64,000 nt of DNA from Rhizobium deserti (lineage in GTDB: Bacteria > Pseudomonadota > Alphaproteobacteria > Rhizobiales > Rhizobiaceae). Below, one piece after another: positions 8,434 to 16,631 of the stretch. The stretch's first letter is position 1, and each line of letters starts with the position of its first letter. The notes under the pieces are model-generated. The model ran no database searches, was not told the origin of the DNA, and worked only from the letters and a program-made list of their open reading frames with translations. The stretch spans positions 1-64,000 of the forward strand of contig NZ_SMTL01000006.1 of the NCBI RefSeq assembly GCF_004358025.1, given 5' to 3'. Both the position numbers and the translations under genes were made by a program.

Positions 8434-10050
8434 TTACTTGGTTACGTAGATCGCGTCGTAATTGATGACACGGGTCGGATCGATGTAGATGTTGTCGGCA
8501 CCGCCCATGCGCAGCGACTTGGCCACGACACGGCGCTCGTTGATCACCGGGATCCAGGGTGCATCGGCCATGATGTCGGTAAAGATCTTGCTCCATGTGG
8601 CCGTCCGTTCGGCGGACTTGGCCGGGTCGGACATCGAATCGGCCGCAACCGCGCGGGCGTCGAGGTCCTTGTTGCAATACCAGGACCAGTTCCAGCCGCC
8701 CGGAACGGCGCCGGCGCAGCCGAGGATCGGGCCGTAGAAGTTGGAGGCATCCGGGAAGTCGGCGATCCAGGCCATGCCGCCCGACCAGATCATTGGCGCT
8801 TCCCCTTCGGTACCGCCGGCCGAGATGACGTTGGCCTGGGCCAACGCCCGGACTTCAGCCTTGACGCCGACAGCGGCAAGGTCCTGCTGGATTGCCTGGG
8901 CGATGCGTGGCTGCGGATCGGTATTCGTCGAGAAGAGCGTGGTTTCGAAGCCGTTCGGGTATCCGGCTTCTGCGAGAAGAGCCTTGGCCTTGGCGACGTC
9001 ATAGGCATAACCGGTGAACGACTTGTCATAGCCCGGCATCAAGGGCGGAAGCGGCTGGTTGGCGGGCGTGGCGCGACCGTTTAGGATGCGGGTGATCCGA
9101 TCCTTGTTGATCGCCATGTTCAGCGCCTGGCGGACCTTGACGTTGTCGAAGGGCTTGATCTTGGTGTTCAGCGTCACGTAGCCGGTATGCAGCTGCGCGC
9201 CGTCGACGATCATCTTGGCGCCGTCGGCGGAGTTCTTGATCTCCAGGAACTTAGCCGGCGGGATACCGTCGCCGGCAATATCGACTTCGCCCTTCTGCAG
9301 GCGAAGCAGAGCCACCAGCGGCTCCTGGCCAACCTCGACGGTGAACTTGTCGATATGCGGCACGTCCTTCACATAGTAGTTCGGGTTCTTCTCGAACACG
9401 AGCTGCTGGCCGATCGTCCAGTCCTTGAGGACGAATGTACCAGAACCCACAGGCTTCTTGCCGAAATCGCCTGCGGCAGCCTCGACAGCTTCCTTTGGCA
9501 CGACGGAAGCGAAGTTGATGGCGAGCACGTGCAGGAAGGTCGCATCGGGTCGAGACAGGTTGAAGACGACCGTGCCGGCATCCGGGGTCTCGATGCCGGA
9601 AAGCGTGGTGGCCTTGCCGCCGGTGACGTCTTCAAAGCCCTTGATGGCGCCGAAGAAGCCGGCGCCTGGTCCCTGCGTTTTTGGATCAACGGCCCGTTCG
9701 ATCGAATATTTTACATCCGAGGCGACCACTTCGCGGCCGTTGGAGAATTTCACGCCCTTGCGGAGCTTGAAGGTGTAGGTCATTCCGTCCGGCGAAACGG
9801 TGAAGCTTTCCGCCAGCGACGGCACCAGGTTCGGCGTGCCGGGCTCGTAATCCATCAGGCGGGAATAGAGGCTCTTGATCATCGACCAGTTCACCCAGTC
9901 ATAACCGATTGCCGGATCAAGCGTGGTGATGTCGTCCTTATAGGTAACGACGATATCGCCACCCTGGGATGCCGCTTGCGCCATTGCGGAAAAAGGTGCG
10001 AGTGCGACGACGGTCGCCATCGTCGTGTTTCGAAGCCAGCTTTTGAACAT
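8434..10050 (-). CDS. ABC transporter substrate-binding protein, peptide family (SBP_bac_5)
   Basis: 538-residue periplasmic receptor of the DppA/OppA family. The start is placed at ATG 10050, giving a signal peptide (basic MFKSWLRN, hydrophobic core, AMAQA cleavage site); an upstream in-frame ATG would overlap the permease gene. The mature part shows the family opening TLDPAIGYDWVNWSMIKSLYSRL and the PSLAESFTVSPDGMTYTFKLRKGVKF signature. It delivers substrate to the two permeases encoded upstream. The family also binds non-peptide ligands, so the ligand is open. Confidence 0.95.
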   Translation of the reverse strand: MFKSWLRNTTMATVVALAPFSAMAQAASQGGDIVVTYKDDITTLDPAIGYDWVNWSMIKSLYSRLMDYEPGTPNLVPSLAESFTVSPDGMTYTFKLRKGVKFSNGREVVASDVKYSIERAVDPKTQGPGAGFFGAIKGFEDVTGGKATTLSGIETPDAGTVVFNLSRPDATFLHVLAINFASVVPKEAVEAAAGDFGKKPVGSGTFVLKDWTIGQQLVFEKNPNYYVKDVPHIDKFTVEVGQEPLVALLRLQKGEVDIAGDGIPPAKFLEIKNSADGAKMIVDGAQLHTGYVTLNTKIKPFDNVKVRQALNMAINKDRITRILNGRATPANQPLPPLMPGYDKSFTGYAYDVAKAKALLAEAGYPNGFETTLFSTNTDPQPRIAQAIQQDLAAVGVKAEVRALAQANVISAGGTEGEAPMIWSGGMAWIADFPDASNFYGPILGCAGAVPGGWNWSWYCNKDLDARAVAADSMSDPAKSAERTATWSKIFTDIMADAPWIPVINERRVVAKSLRMGGADNIYIDPTRVINYDAIYVTK

Positions 10051-10078
10051 TTTCGAGTTCCCCTTCTGTTGGTTGCTG

Positions 10079-10999
10079 TCAACGGGTGCGGATGCGCGGG
10101 TCGATGACCGGCGCAATTAGGTCGGCAATCAGATTGCCAAGCACGATGGCGAGGGCCGAGGTTAGTGTCACGCCCATGATGATCGGGATATCCACCTGCT
10201 GGATCGCCTGCCAGGCGAGCTGGCCAATACCGGGCCAGCCGTAGACTGCCTCGACAACCACGACGCCGCCCATGAACTGGCCGATATCGATGCCGATCAT
10301 AGCGATTACCGGCAGAATGGCGTTCGGCAGCGCATGGCGCAGGATGATGCGGCGGGAGGACAAGCCCTTGGCACGAGCGGTGCGGACATAATCTTGGTTG
10401 AGAACGTCGATCATGGCTGAGCGCACCATACGCGCATACCAGCCGGCGCCGAGAACGCCGAGCGTGGTTGCCGGGAGGACGACATGGGCGAACGTGCCGT
10501 AGCCGCTCATCGGGAACCAGCCGAGCGTTACCGCGAAAAGGTAGAGCAGCAGCAGCGCAACAACGAACTGCGGCGCTGAAACACCGACAAAGGACGCCAT
10601 CATCACCAGCCGGTCGACAGGGCCGCCCCGGCGCAGAGCAGCGATCGTTCCAAGCGTCAGGCCCAGCACCACCTCAACGACGATACCCGCCAGCATCAGC
10701 GTCAGCGTTGCCGGCAGGCGCGCGACGATCAGCGTCCAGACCTCCGTCTTCTGCGCATAGGAGCGGCCGAGATTGCCATGCAGCAGATTGCCGAGATAGG
10801 TGCCGAACTGGGAAAGCAGCGGCTGGTCGAGCCCCAGTTCATGGCGGATGTTGGCAACCGTCTGGGCGGTGGCGCTGCGCCCGGCAATCATCCGGGCGGG
10901 GTCGGCAGGCAGCGCGTAGAGGAGCAGGAAGGTGATCGCCGCCACGCCGAGCAAGATCAGCGCCGTCTGGACGATACGGCGGAGGAAGAGGAGTGCCAT
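10079..10999 (-). CDS. ABC transporter permease, DppB/OppB type
   Basis: 306-residue inner-membrane permease. A first transmembrane helix near residue 10 is followed by the periplasmic loop with the family sequence ALPADPARMIAG and the binding-protein-dependent transport domain (about 95-300). The EAA loop reads RTARAKGLSSRRIILRHALPNA. It pairs with the DppC-type permease immediately upstream; the stop and start overlap as TGATG, so the two are translationally coupled and probably made in equal amounts. Confidence 0.95.
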   Translation of the reverse strand: MALLFLRRIVQTALILLGVAAITFLLLYALPADPARMIAGRSATAQTVANIRHELGLDQPLLSQFGTYLGNLLHGNLGRSYAQKTEVWTLIVARLPATLTLMLAGIVVEVVLGLTLGTIAALRRGGPVDRLVMMASFVGVSAPQFVVALLLLYLFAVTLGWFPMSGYGTFAHVVLPATTLGVLGAGWYARMVRSAMIDVLNQDYVRTARAKGLSSRRIILRHALPNAILPVIAMIGIDIGQFMGGVVVVEAVYGWPGIGQLAWQAIQQVDIPIIMGVTLTSALAIVLGNLIADLIAPVIDPRIRTR

Positions 11000-11847
11000 C
11001 AGCCCCTCCCCCGCTGCGTCGGATCAAGAATATCGCGCAAAGCATCTCCGACCAGATTGAAGGCCAGTGCCGTCAGGAGAATGATGGCGCCGGGGAAGAA
11101 GACCAGCCATGGCGCTGCCTGGAAATAGCTCTGGCTTTCGAAGATGATATTGCCCCAGGACGGCTGCGGCGGCTGCACGCCAATGCCGAGGAAGGACAGC
11201 GTCGCTTCAAGGAGAACGGTGGTGGCGATGCCGAGCGTTCCCCAGACGATGGCGGTCGGCATCAGATGCGGCAGGATATGCAGAAACAGGATGCGACCAT
11301 GGCCAGCGCCGAGCGAGCGTTCTGCCATGATGAAGTCGCGCTCCACCAGGCCCCGTGTTTCGGTGTAAACGATGCGGGCTACCTGCACCCAGTTGACGAG
11401 CGCGATCACCATGGCAACGATCCACAGGCTCGGCCGCAGAAGCGCAGCAAGCACGATGGCCAGAAGCAGCGCCGGGAAGGCCATCATCAGGTCCGTGAAC
11501 CGCATCAGGACATTGCCGAAGAAGCCACGCAGATAGCCCGCGACGATGCCGATAAAGAGGCCGATCGTCACGGCTATGCCATTAGCGACCAAGCCGATCA
11601 CCAGCGACGTGCGAGCGCCGTAGAGAAGCCGTGAAAAAAGGTCGCGGCCAAGCGTATCGGTCCCGAGCAGGAACTGGCCGCCGGGCGGCAGCGGCGCCCC
11701 TTCCAGCGACAGTCCCTCGAACAGCTGATTATCGGGATCGAAGGGAGCGATGAGCGGTGCGGCCAGCGCGAGAATGATGACCGTTAGAACCACAAGCAGG
11801 CCGAACAGCGCGGACGGCTGGCGGATGAGCGATTTCAGGACATGCAT
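10999..11847 (-). CDS. ABC transporter permease, DppC/OppC type
   Basis: 282-residue permease. The start is set at ATG 11847, which overlaps the amiR-like stop as TGATG; an upstream in-frame ATG lies inside that gene. The N-terminal helix (SALFGLLVVLTVIILALAAP) is followed by the OppC motif LLGTDTLGRDLFSRLLYGAR and an EAA loop with AERSLGAGHGRILFLHILPH. It forms the membrane channel with the DppB-type partner that follows it. Confidence 0.95.
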   Translation of the reverse strand: MHVLKSLIRQPSALFGLLVVLTVIILALAAPLIAPFDPDNQLFEGLSLEGAPLPPGGQFLLGTDTLGRDLFSRLLYGARTSLVIGLVANGIAVTIGLFIGIVAGYLRGFFGNVLMRFTDLMMAFPALLLAIVLAALLRPSLWIVAMVIALVNWVQVARIVYTETRGLVERDFIMAERSLGAGHGRILFLHILPHLMPTAIVWGTLGIATTVLLEATLSFLGIGVQPPQPSWGNIIFESQSYFQAAPWLVFFPGAIILLTALAFNLVGDALRDILDPTQRGRG

Positions 11848-12428
11848 CAGCTCGCCTCCGGCAAAGGCTCGGCTCCGGCCAGGATGAAGGCAGCGATCTG
11901 TTCCATCGGCAGGCGGCGGTGCATGGCGCATTGGCGGAGGATACGATAGGCCTCGTCTTCGCCGATACCGCGGGCTTGCATCAGCTTCTCGACCGCGCCA
12001 TGCACCAGCGGCCTCAAACGAACGCGCTCCTCAAGATGATTGATATGGTCCTGCGCCTGCCGGCGTTCCTGATGAATGGACATGGCCATCACAAGAGCAG
12101 GGTAAACGGCTGATGCGGACACGGGCTTCGCGATAATCGCGGCCGCTCCGTGCGCAATCGCCCAGGCGATCCGGCCAGGGGCTTCAGACGCGAGAAGCGC
12201 GATCACAGGGCAAGGCGCCTGGTCCTTCTTCCAGGGCAGCAGATCGTCGAAGCCCTGATCCGCGTCAACCATGACGATGTCCGCGGTTTCGGGAACCGTA
12301 AGCGGTGCCCATTGAAGTGTCGGACGGAGCCCCAACAGCTTGAGCTGCCGGACCAGCCTGTCCGTATTTCCATCTTCCCGATGAAGCACGGTCACGGTCG
12401 CATCAATGAAATTCGGTGTCTCTCTCAT
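11847..12428 (-). CDS. amiR: AmiR-like ANTAR-domain antitermination regulator
   Basis: 193 residues, close to the 196 of Pseudomonas AmiR. A receiver-like domain lacks the phospho-Asp environment (IVMVDADQGFDDLL). It is followed by a coiled coil (QERRQAQDHINHLEERV) and a C-terminal ANTAR domain (GIGEDEAYRILRQCAMHRR) that binds leader-RNA hairpins and prevents termination. ATG 12428 overlaps the amiC stop by 4 nt; a longer frame would run through amiC. Its presumed target is the leader at 13569-13664. The partner, an amiC-like ligand sensor, is encoded directly upstream, as in the Pseudomonas amidase locus. Confidence 0.88.
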   Translation of the reverse strand: MRETPNFIDATVTVLHREDGNTDRLVRQLKLLGLRPTLQWAPLTVPETADIVMVDADQGFDDLLPWKKDQAPCPVIALLASEAPGRIAWAIAHGAAAIIAKPVSASAVYPALVMAMSIHQERRQAQDHINHLEERVRLRPLVHGAVEKLMQARGIGEDEAYRILRQCAMHRRLPMEQIAAFILAGAEPLPEAS

Positions 12429-13552
12429 GAGACCACCCGTAGTTTGGGCGCCGGCCGGTTGCGTCGGGTCAAATAGGGATCGGCCGCGAGAGGCGGACGA
12501 GATGCGATGACGTCGAAGCCATTGCCAGCATTGATCCGGCCGAGATGGAAAGGCAGTGCTGCATGGTTCGTTTCGGGGTCGATGCCGAGAGACCCGAATA
12601 GCGTCGGCCATGCGCCGTTGTAGAGCTGCCGACGTACGGCCTGCGGATCATCACTACCGGCTGCAGAAATGGCATTCAGGCACAAGTCGACGGCCGTGTA
12701 GGCGCTGGCGAAGACGCTGGAAATCCGGCGATGCGAGCCGAAGCGAGTGGCAACGCGGCGCTTGAAGGCAAAGTTGTCGCCGGTCGGCAGACTGTCGAAA
12801 TAAGAGGCGGCGCAAAGCTGACCGACGGCCCCGCCAGGAATATCGTCCAGTTCGCATTCCATCAGGTCGCAGCTCACCACCGGGCAGTTCTCCGGTAAAA
12901 AGGCGGCGTTGCGACTGCCGAGTTCGCGGATCGCGGCAAGAAAAGCATAGCTGGAGGGGCCAATCAGGTTGTTGAGGATGAAGCTCGGCTGACGCTGCCC
13001 GATATCGGCAACGATACGCTCCACGGCCGTTTCCTCCAGAGGCAGATAGCGTTCGCCGAGCACCTCACCCCCGGCGTGGGTGATCAGCTCGCGGGCCAGC
13101 CGGTTCATTTCCCAGCCCCAGACATAATTAGCACCGACCAGATATGGCCGGGCGCCATAACGCGGAATCAGATGCTCGAAAAGCGGAAGCAGGTGCTGGT
13201 TAGGGCAGCCGCCGACATAAATGACGTTCTCGTTGGCTTCGAAGCCTTCATAGGGGCACATATACCAGAGCAAGCCGTCATGTTTTTCGACAAGCGGAAT
13301 GACTTCCTTGCGGGCCGCTGATGTAATGGTTCCGACGATATGGCGGCAGCCGGCGCGCAAAAGGTGGCGAGCACCTTCGAGATAGGCCGAGAGATCCGCG
13401 TGCGGATCATAGAAGACCGGTTCCAGTGCCAGATCATGTTCGGCAGCAAATTCGGAGATGGCGAATTCGGCACCGTCGCGGGCATCTCGTCCCATTGATC
13501 CATAGGGACCGGTGGTAGAGTAGAGGATCCCGATTTTCAGCGGTTCGACCAT
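12425..13552 (-). CDS. amiC: AmiC-like amide sensor / negative regulator
   Basis: 375-residue type I periplasmic-binding-protein fold (Peripla_BP_6) without a signal peptide, so it is cytoplasmic like AmiC. It opens LKIGILYSTTGPYGSMGRDA and contains LLWYMCPYEGFEANENVIYVG, very like AmiC/UrtA proteins. In Pseudomonas AmiC sequesters AmiR until a small amide binds. The start is placed at 13552 because the two upstream in-frame ATGs fall inside the intrinsic terminator hairpin of the leader. It is the first gene of a seven-gene operon. The alternative, a urea/amide uptake binding protein, is disfavoured by the missing signal peptide. Confidence 0.85.
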   Translation of the reverse strand: MVEPLKIGILYSTTGPYGSMGRDARDGAEFAISEFAAEHDLALEPVFYDPHADLSAYLEGARHLLRAGCRHIVGTITSAARKEVIPLVEKHDGLLWYMCPYEGFEANENVIYVGGCPNQHLLPLFEHLIPRYGARPYLVGANYVWGWEMNRLARELITHAGGEVLGERYLPLEETAVERIVADIGQRQPSFILNNLIGPSSYAFLAAIRELGSRNAAFLPENCPVVSCDLMECELDDIPGGAVGQLCAASYFDSLPTGDNFAFKRRVATRFGSHRRISSVFASAYTAVDLCLNAISAAGSDDPQAVRRQLYNGAWPTLFGSLGIDPETNHAALPFHLGRINAGNGFDVIASRPPLAADPYLTRRNRPAPKLRVVS

Positions 13553-13568
13553 ACGAAATACCAATACG

Positions 13569-13614
13569 AAAAACCCCATGGCGCAGAACCCATCCAAGAT
13601 GGCGCGTCATGGGG
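13569..13614 (-). terminator. leader intrinsic terminator (attenuator) before amiC
   Basis: On the transcript, CCCCATG (13614-13608) pairs with CATGGGG (13580-13574), with an inner CCATC/GATGG stem, and is followed directly by five U residues (13573-13569). It lies between the promoter and the first start codon of the operon, where it would block expression unless antiterminated. Confidence 0.8.
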
Positions 13615-13664
13615 CGAAACTGCCCGGCGACTGTCGAAGTCATGTGTTACGGGGGCTTTTGCCC
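13612..13664 (-). promoter_or_regulatory. candidate ANTAR-target hairpins in the amiC leader
   Basis: Two small stem-loops precede the terminator. One is a GGGC stem with an AAAA loop (13664-13653). The other is a GGGC/GCCC stem with hexaloop AGTTTC (13625-13612). The 3' arm of the second shares its last C residues with the 5' arm of the terminator, so the two structures exclude each other. ANTAR-bound RNAs carry paired hairpins with hexaloops starting with A; the G expected at loop position 4 is absent here, so the match is partial. Confidence 0.5.
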
Positions 13665-13679
13665 AATCCGAAGGCTTGA

Positions 13680-13708
13680 GTAAAATACAGGCAACGCGAG
13701 GTTGTCAA
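13680..13708 (-). promoter_or_regulatory. promoter of the amiCR-ABC-amidase operon
   Basis: TTGACA (13708-13703, minus strand) is followed by an AT-rich -10 (TATTTT at 15 nt, or TTTTAC at 17 nt spacing). It lies about 15-20 nt before the first leader hairpin. It is the only good -35/-10 pair I saw between amiC and the downstream end of the hybrid kinase gene. Confidence 0.6.
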
Positions 13709-13822
13709 TCTGCTATTTCGAGGACGTCCAACTAAATAGATCGGCAGCGGCAGGATGTTGTGCATCAACCGCCGAAACAGAGCCTGGTAGAAGGGTGGGT
13801 GCTTTTAGTTCCTGTTATCGGA

Positions 13823-16471
13823 TCAAGCGCTTTGGGCCTCACCCGCATGGCCTTCCATCTGATCCATGGCCTCGAGCGTTTCCCGCAAAACCTGTCCCAG
13901 GCCATTGAGGAGATCTTCCTTCACAGAATCCCCAGCGGAAAGTGCGGTCTCGATGACCTGGCAAAGAGCTGTCGCTCTTGCTGCACCCGCACTCGAACAA
14001 TTTGATTTGAGCGCGTGGATCAGTCGCGTCGCGCTCTCCCCATCACTGCGGACTTCTGCTGCTGCAGTTTCATAAGCGCCAATGGCGTTGGAGCGGAACA
14101 GAGCAAAAACCTTGCCCCGAACATCGGTTCCCGTGGCTGCATAGATATTGGCAAACATCTCCAGGCTATCGGACGACAGTAGAGGATCGGCCTCTAAGGC
14201 AGAACCTGTCGTCGTGCAGGTTTCGGTCGATCCGCCGTCTTCAACAAGCACTCGGCACTCCTGGAAGACCTGAATCAACTGGGCCATGTTGAATGGCTTG
14301 GCGAGGTATCCGCTCATGCCCGCAGCTTTCCATTGCGCCCCTTCACGGCCCATCACATGGCCGGTCAAGGCAACAATCGGACAGGGTTGCCTGTCGAGCT
14401 CGCTTTCGATCACGCGGATGTTCCGGGTCGCTTCGAAGCCGTCCATGTCCGGCATGGAGCAATCCATGAATATGATGTCGTAGTTCTTCTTGGTAGCCGC
14501 ATCGACAGCCTCGGCGCCGCTTTCCGCCAAGTCACAGTCGATATTGAAGGTCCGCAAGGCCTCACTGAGCACTTCCCGGTTGACCGCCACATCGTCGACA
14601 GCAAGGACCTTGAGATGTTGAAGATCGGGGGCACCTGTCCGCTCCGAGTTTTCCGGTCCCGCCTGCAAGCCTTTGAGATTCTTCTGCTCCAGAGCCCGAC
14701 AAAGCTTATCGAACATTTTCCTCGACAAAGGCAGAGAGAGGTCGAGCACAGGCGACTGCCCATCGGGCAAAGGTGAGGTGGTCGCGGCAAACGAACGGAC
14801 GAGGATGATGGGCGCCTCGATCCTGCCACTGATATCGCTCAGGTCTTCACCGGCACGCAGCATAATCGCATCAGGCGTCGGGGCATTGTCGGCCACGCTT
14901 ACGCCGCGATCCGTGAGAGCTCGTGTCAAGGCATGGCGCGAGACCGCATCACCATCGCGCAACAATACCGTCACCGGACGGGAGACCGCAAATCCGTCTG
15001 CAACACCGACAGCCTCTAAAGCAACCGAGACGATGAACTTGGAGCCCGAACCAATGGTGCTCTCCACCATGATGCTGCCGCCCATCAGCTCCGTCAGCTG
15101 CTTTGAGATCGACAGGCCCAGTCCGGTCCCACCAAACTTGCGCGTGATCGTCGCGTCCGCCTGAGAAAAGCGGGTAAATATGCGCCCGACGTGCTCCGGG
15201 CCTATACCTATGCCGGTGTCCTGTACGGTGATGTCGATGTTTCCAGAAATCTGCTCCATCTCCACGGAAATGGTCACACCTCCGGTTTCCGTAAACTTGA
15301 GGCCGTTGTTGACCAAATTGCTTACGATCTGGGTGAGGCGGACGGGATCGCCGACAACCCGCACCGGAACCCTGGGCCCCACATAGACGGCAAGCGACAG
15401 GTTCTTTTCCCGCGCCCGTTCCGCAAACAGGCAGGCGACATCTTCGATTACCGCATCCAGGGAAAACTCGATGCTTTCCAGCTCGATCTTGCCTGACTCG
15501 ATCTTCGAGAAGTCGAGGATGTCGTTCATGATGTGCAGAAGATTTTTGCCCGAACGGGTGACGATCTGGGCATAGCGTTGATGTCTTGGAGCAAGCGGTG
15601 CTGCAGCCAGCATTTCCGCCATCACCATCATGCCGTTCATTGGCGTCCTGATCTCATGGCTCATCGTCGCAAGAAACGCCGACTTGGCCTGGTTAGCGGC
15701 ATCGGCCTCGTCCTTGGCAAGCCGCAGTTCCAGCGTCCGCTGCTCGACGGTTTCCTCAAGAGTTTCCCTATGCCTCTTTAATTGCCGGTCGCGATCATCG
15801 ATATGCCCGAACATGTCGTTGAAAGCATCGACCAGCACGCCGACTTCGTCATCGCGTTGCTTTTCCAGCCGACGCGTCAGGTCCGATCGCTGACCAATAT
15901 CCAGGAACTCTTCAGCCAGAGAACGCAGTGGCCTGACCAAGCGCGACACCTGCAGCTTCGCAAACATGGCAGTGAGAGCCACCAAGACGGCACCAATGGC
16001 TGCAGATTGGAGAAAGGCCGTCAGATAGCGTTCCTGCAGCCCCTTAACCTCCGCCTGCATGCTGATCGACCCGATGACCTGTCCTGCCTTCCTCACCTCA
16101 GCTTCGACTTCCACGGTAGTAGACAAAATAGAATCGAACATGCCCGATCGCGCCGAGACAATACGGGCACCTGTTCCCATTTCCGCAAGCACGGTGCCTT
16201 GCGCATCACGGGCGGCAACATAAACGATATCTGTAAGCTCCCTCACTCCTCGTAAGACTTCGAACATGTCGCGCGTATTGCCTGCCGCCACCGCATCGCT
16301 GGCGGCGGCGGCAAACGCGTAAGCAGCGCTCTGATACCGCTGCTTTTCCGCTTTGATGGCTTGGCGAAAATCAGAAGCCAGGAATATCCCAATGCTCAAC
16401 GAGATGCCGATGCCGACTGCGGCAACGACCGTGCGTGAAATGCGCGTGGCTATGGGTGTTTCCAGATGCAT
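13823..16471 (-). CDS. hybrid sensor histidine kinase (BarA-like phosphorelay)
   Basis: 882 residues. Two transmembrane helices (about 13-33 and 153-172) flank a 120-residue periplasmic sensor. Then come HAMP (about 174-228), a coiled coil, HisKA with H272 in TMSHEIRTPMNG, and HATPase_c with GGTGLGLSISKQL. A degenerate receiver (about 497-595) has no phospho-Asp. A true receiver follows with D670 in IFMDCSMPDMDG, and a C-terminal Hpt domain has H819 in IHALKSNCSSAGA. The full His-Asp-His relay therefore sits in one chain and would end on a separate receiver. The obvious candidate is the REC-EAL protein encoded divergently 160 bp away. The signal sensed is unknown. Confidence 0.93.
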   Translation of the reverse strand: MHLETPIATRISRTVVAAVGIGISLSIGIFLASDFRQAIKAEKQRYQSAAYAFAAAASDAVAAGNTRDMFEVLRGVRELTDIVYVAARDAQGTVLAEMGTGARIVSARSGMFDSILSTTVEVEAEVRKAGQVIGSISMQAEVKGLQERYLTAFLQSAAIGAVLVALTAMFAKLQVSRLVRPLRSLAEEFLDIGQRSDLTRRLEKQRDDEVGVLVDAFNDMFGHIDDRDRQLKRHRETLEETVEQRTLELRLAKDEADAANQAKSAFLATMSHEIRTPMNGMMVMAEMLAAAPLAPRHQRYAQIVTRSGKNLLHIMNDILDFSKIESGKIELESIEFSLDAVIEDVACLFAERAREKNLSLAVYVGPRVPVRVVGDPVRLTQIVSNLVNNGLKFTETGGVTISVEMEQISGNIDITVQDTGIGIGPEHVGRIFTRFSQADATITRKFGGTGLGLSISKQLTELMGGSIMVESTIGSGSKFIVSVALEAVGVADGFAVSRPVTVLLRDGDAVSRHALTRALTDRGVSVADNAPTPDAIMLRAGEDLSDISGRIEAPIILVRSFAATTSPLPDGQSPVLDLSLPLSRKMFDKLCRALEQKNLKGLQAGPENSERTGAPDLQHLKVLAVDDVAVNREVLSEALRTFNIDCDLAESGAEAVDAATKKNYDIIFMDCSMPDMDGFEATRNIRVIESELDRQPCPIVALTGHVMGREGAQWKAAGMSGYLAKPFNMAQLIQVFQECRVLVEDGGSTETCTTTGSALEADPLLSSDSLEMFANIYAATGTDVRGKVFALFRSNAIGAYETAAAEVRSDGESATRLIHALKSNCSSAGAARATALCQVIETALSAGDSVKEDLLNGLGQVLRETLEAMDQMEGHAGEAQSA

Positions 16472-16631
16472 TATATCGACCTCTCGTCATCAAGAATGTC
16501 CGAAAAATCTTAAACAAATGACGATGCAGGAGCTCAGGGCGCGTTAACCGTCTGAAGGACATGTTGATACAGCACATTAGGATGTAACCATATTTTATGG
16601 GTTCTAACGTCTTCTGGGGTCAGGAGGCTTT

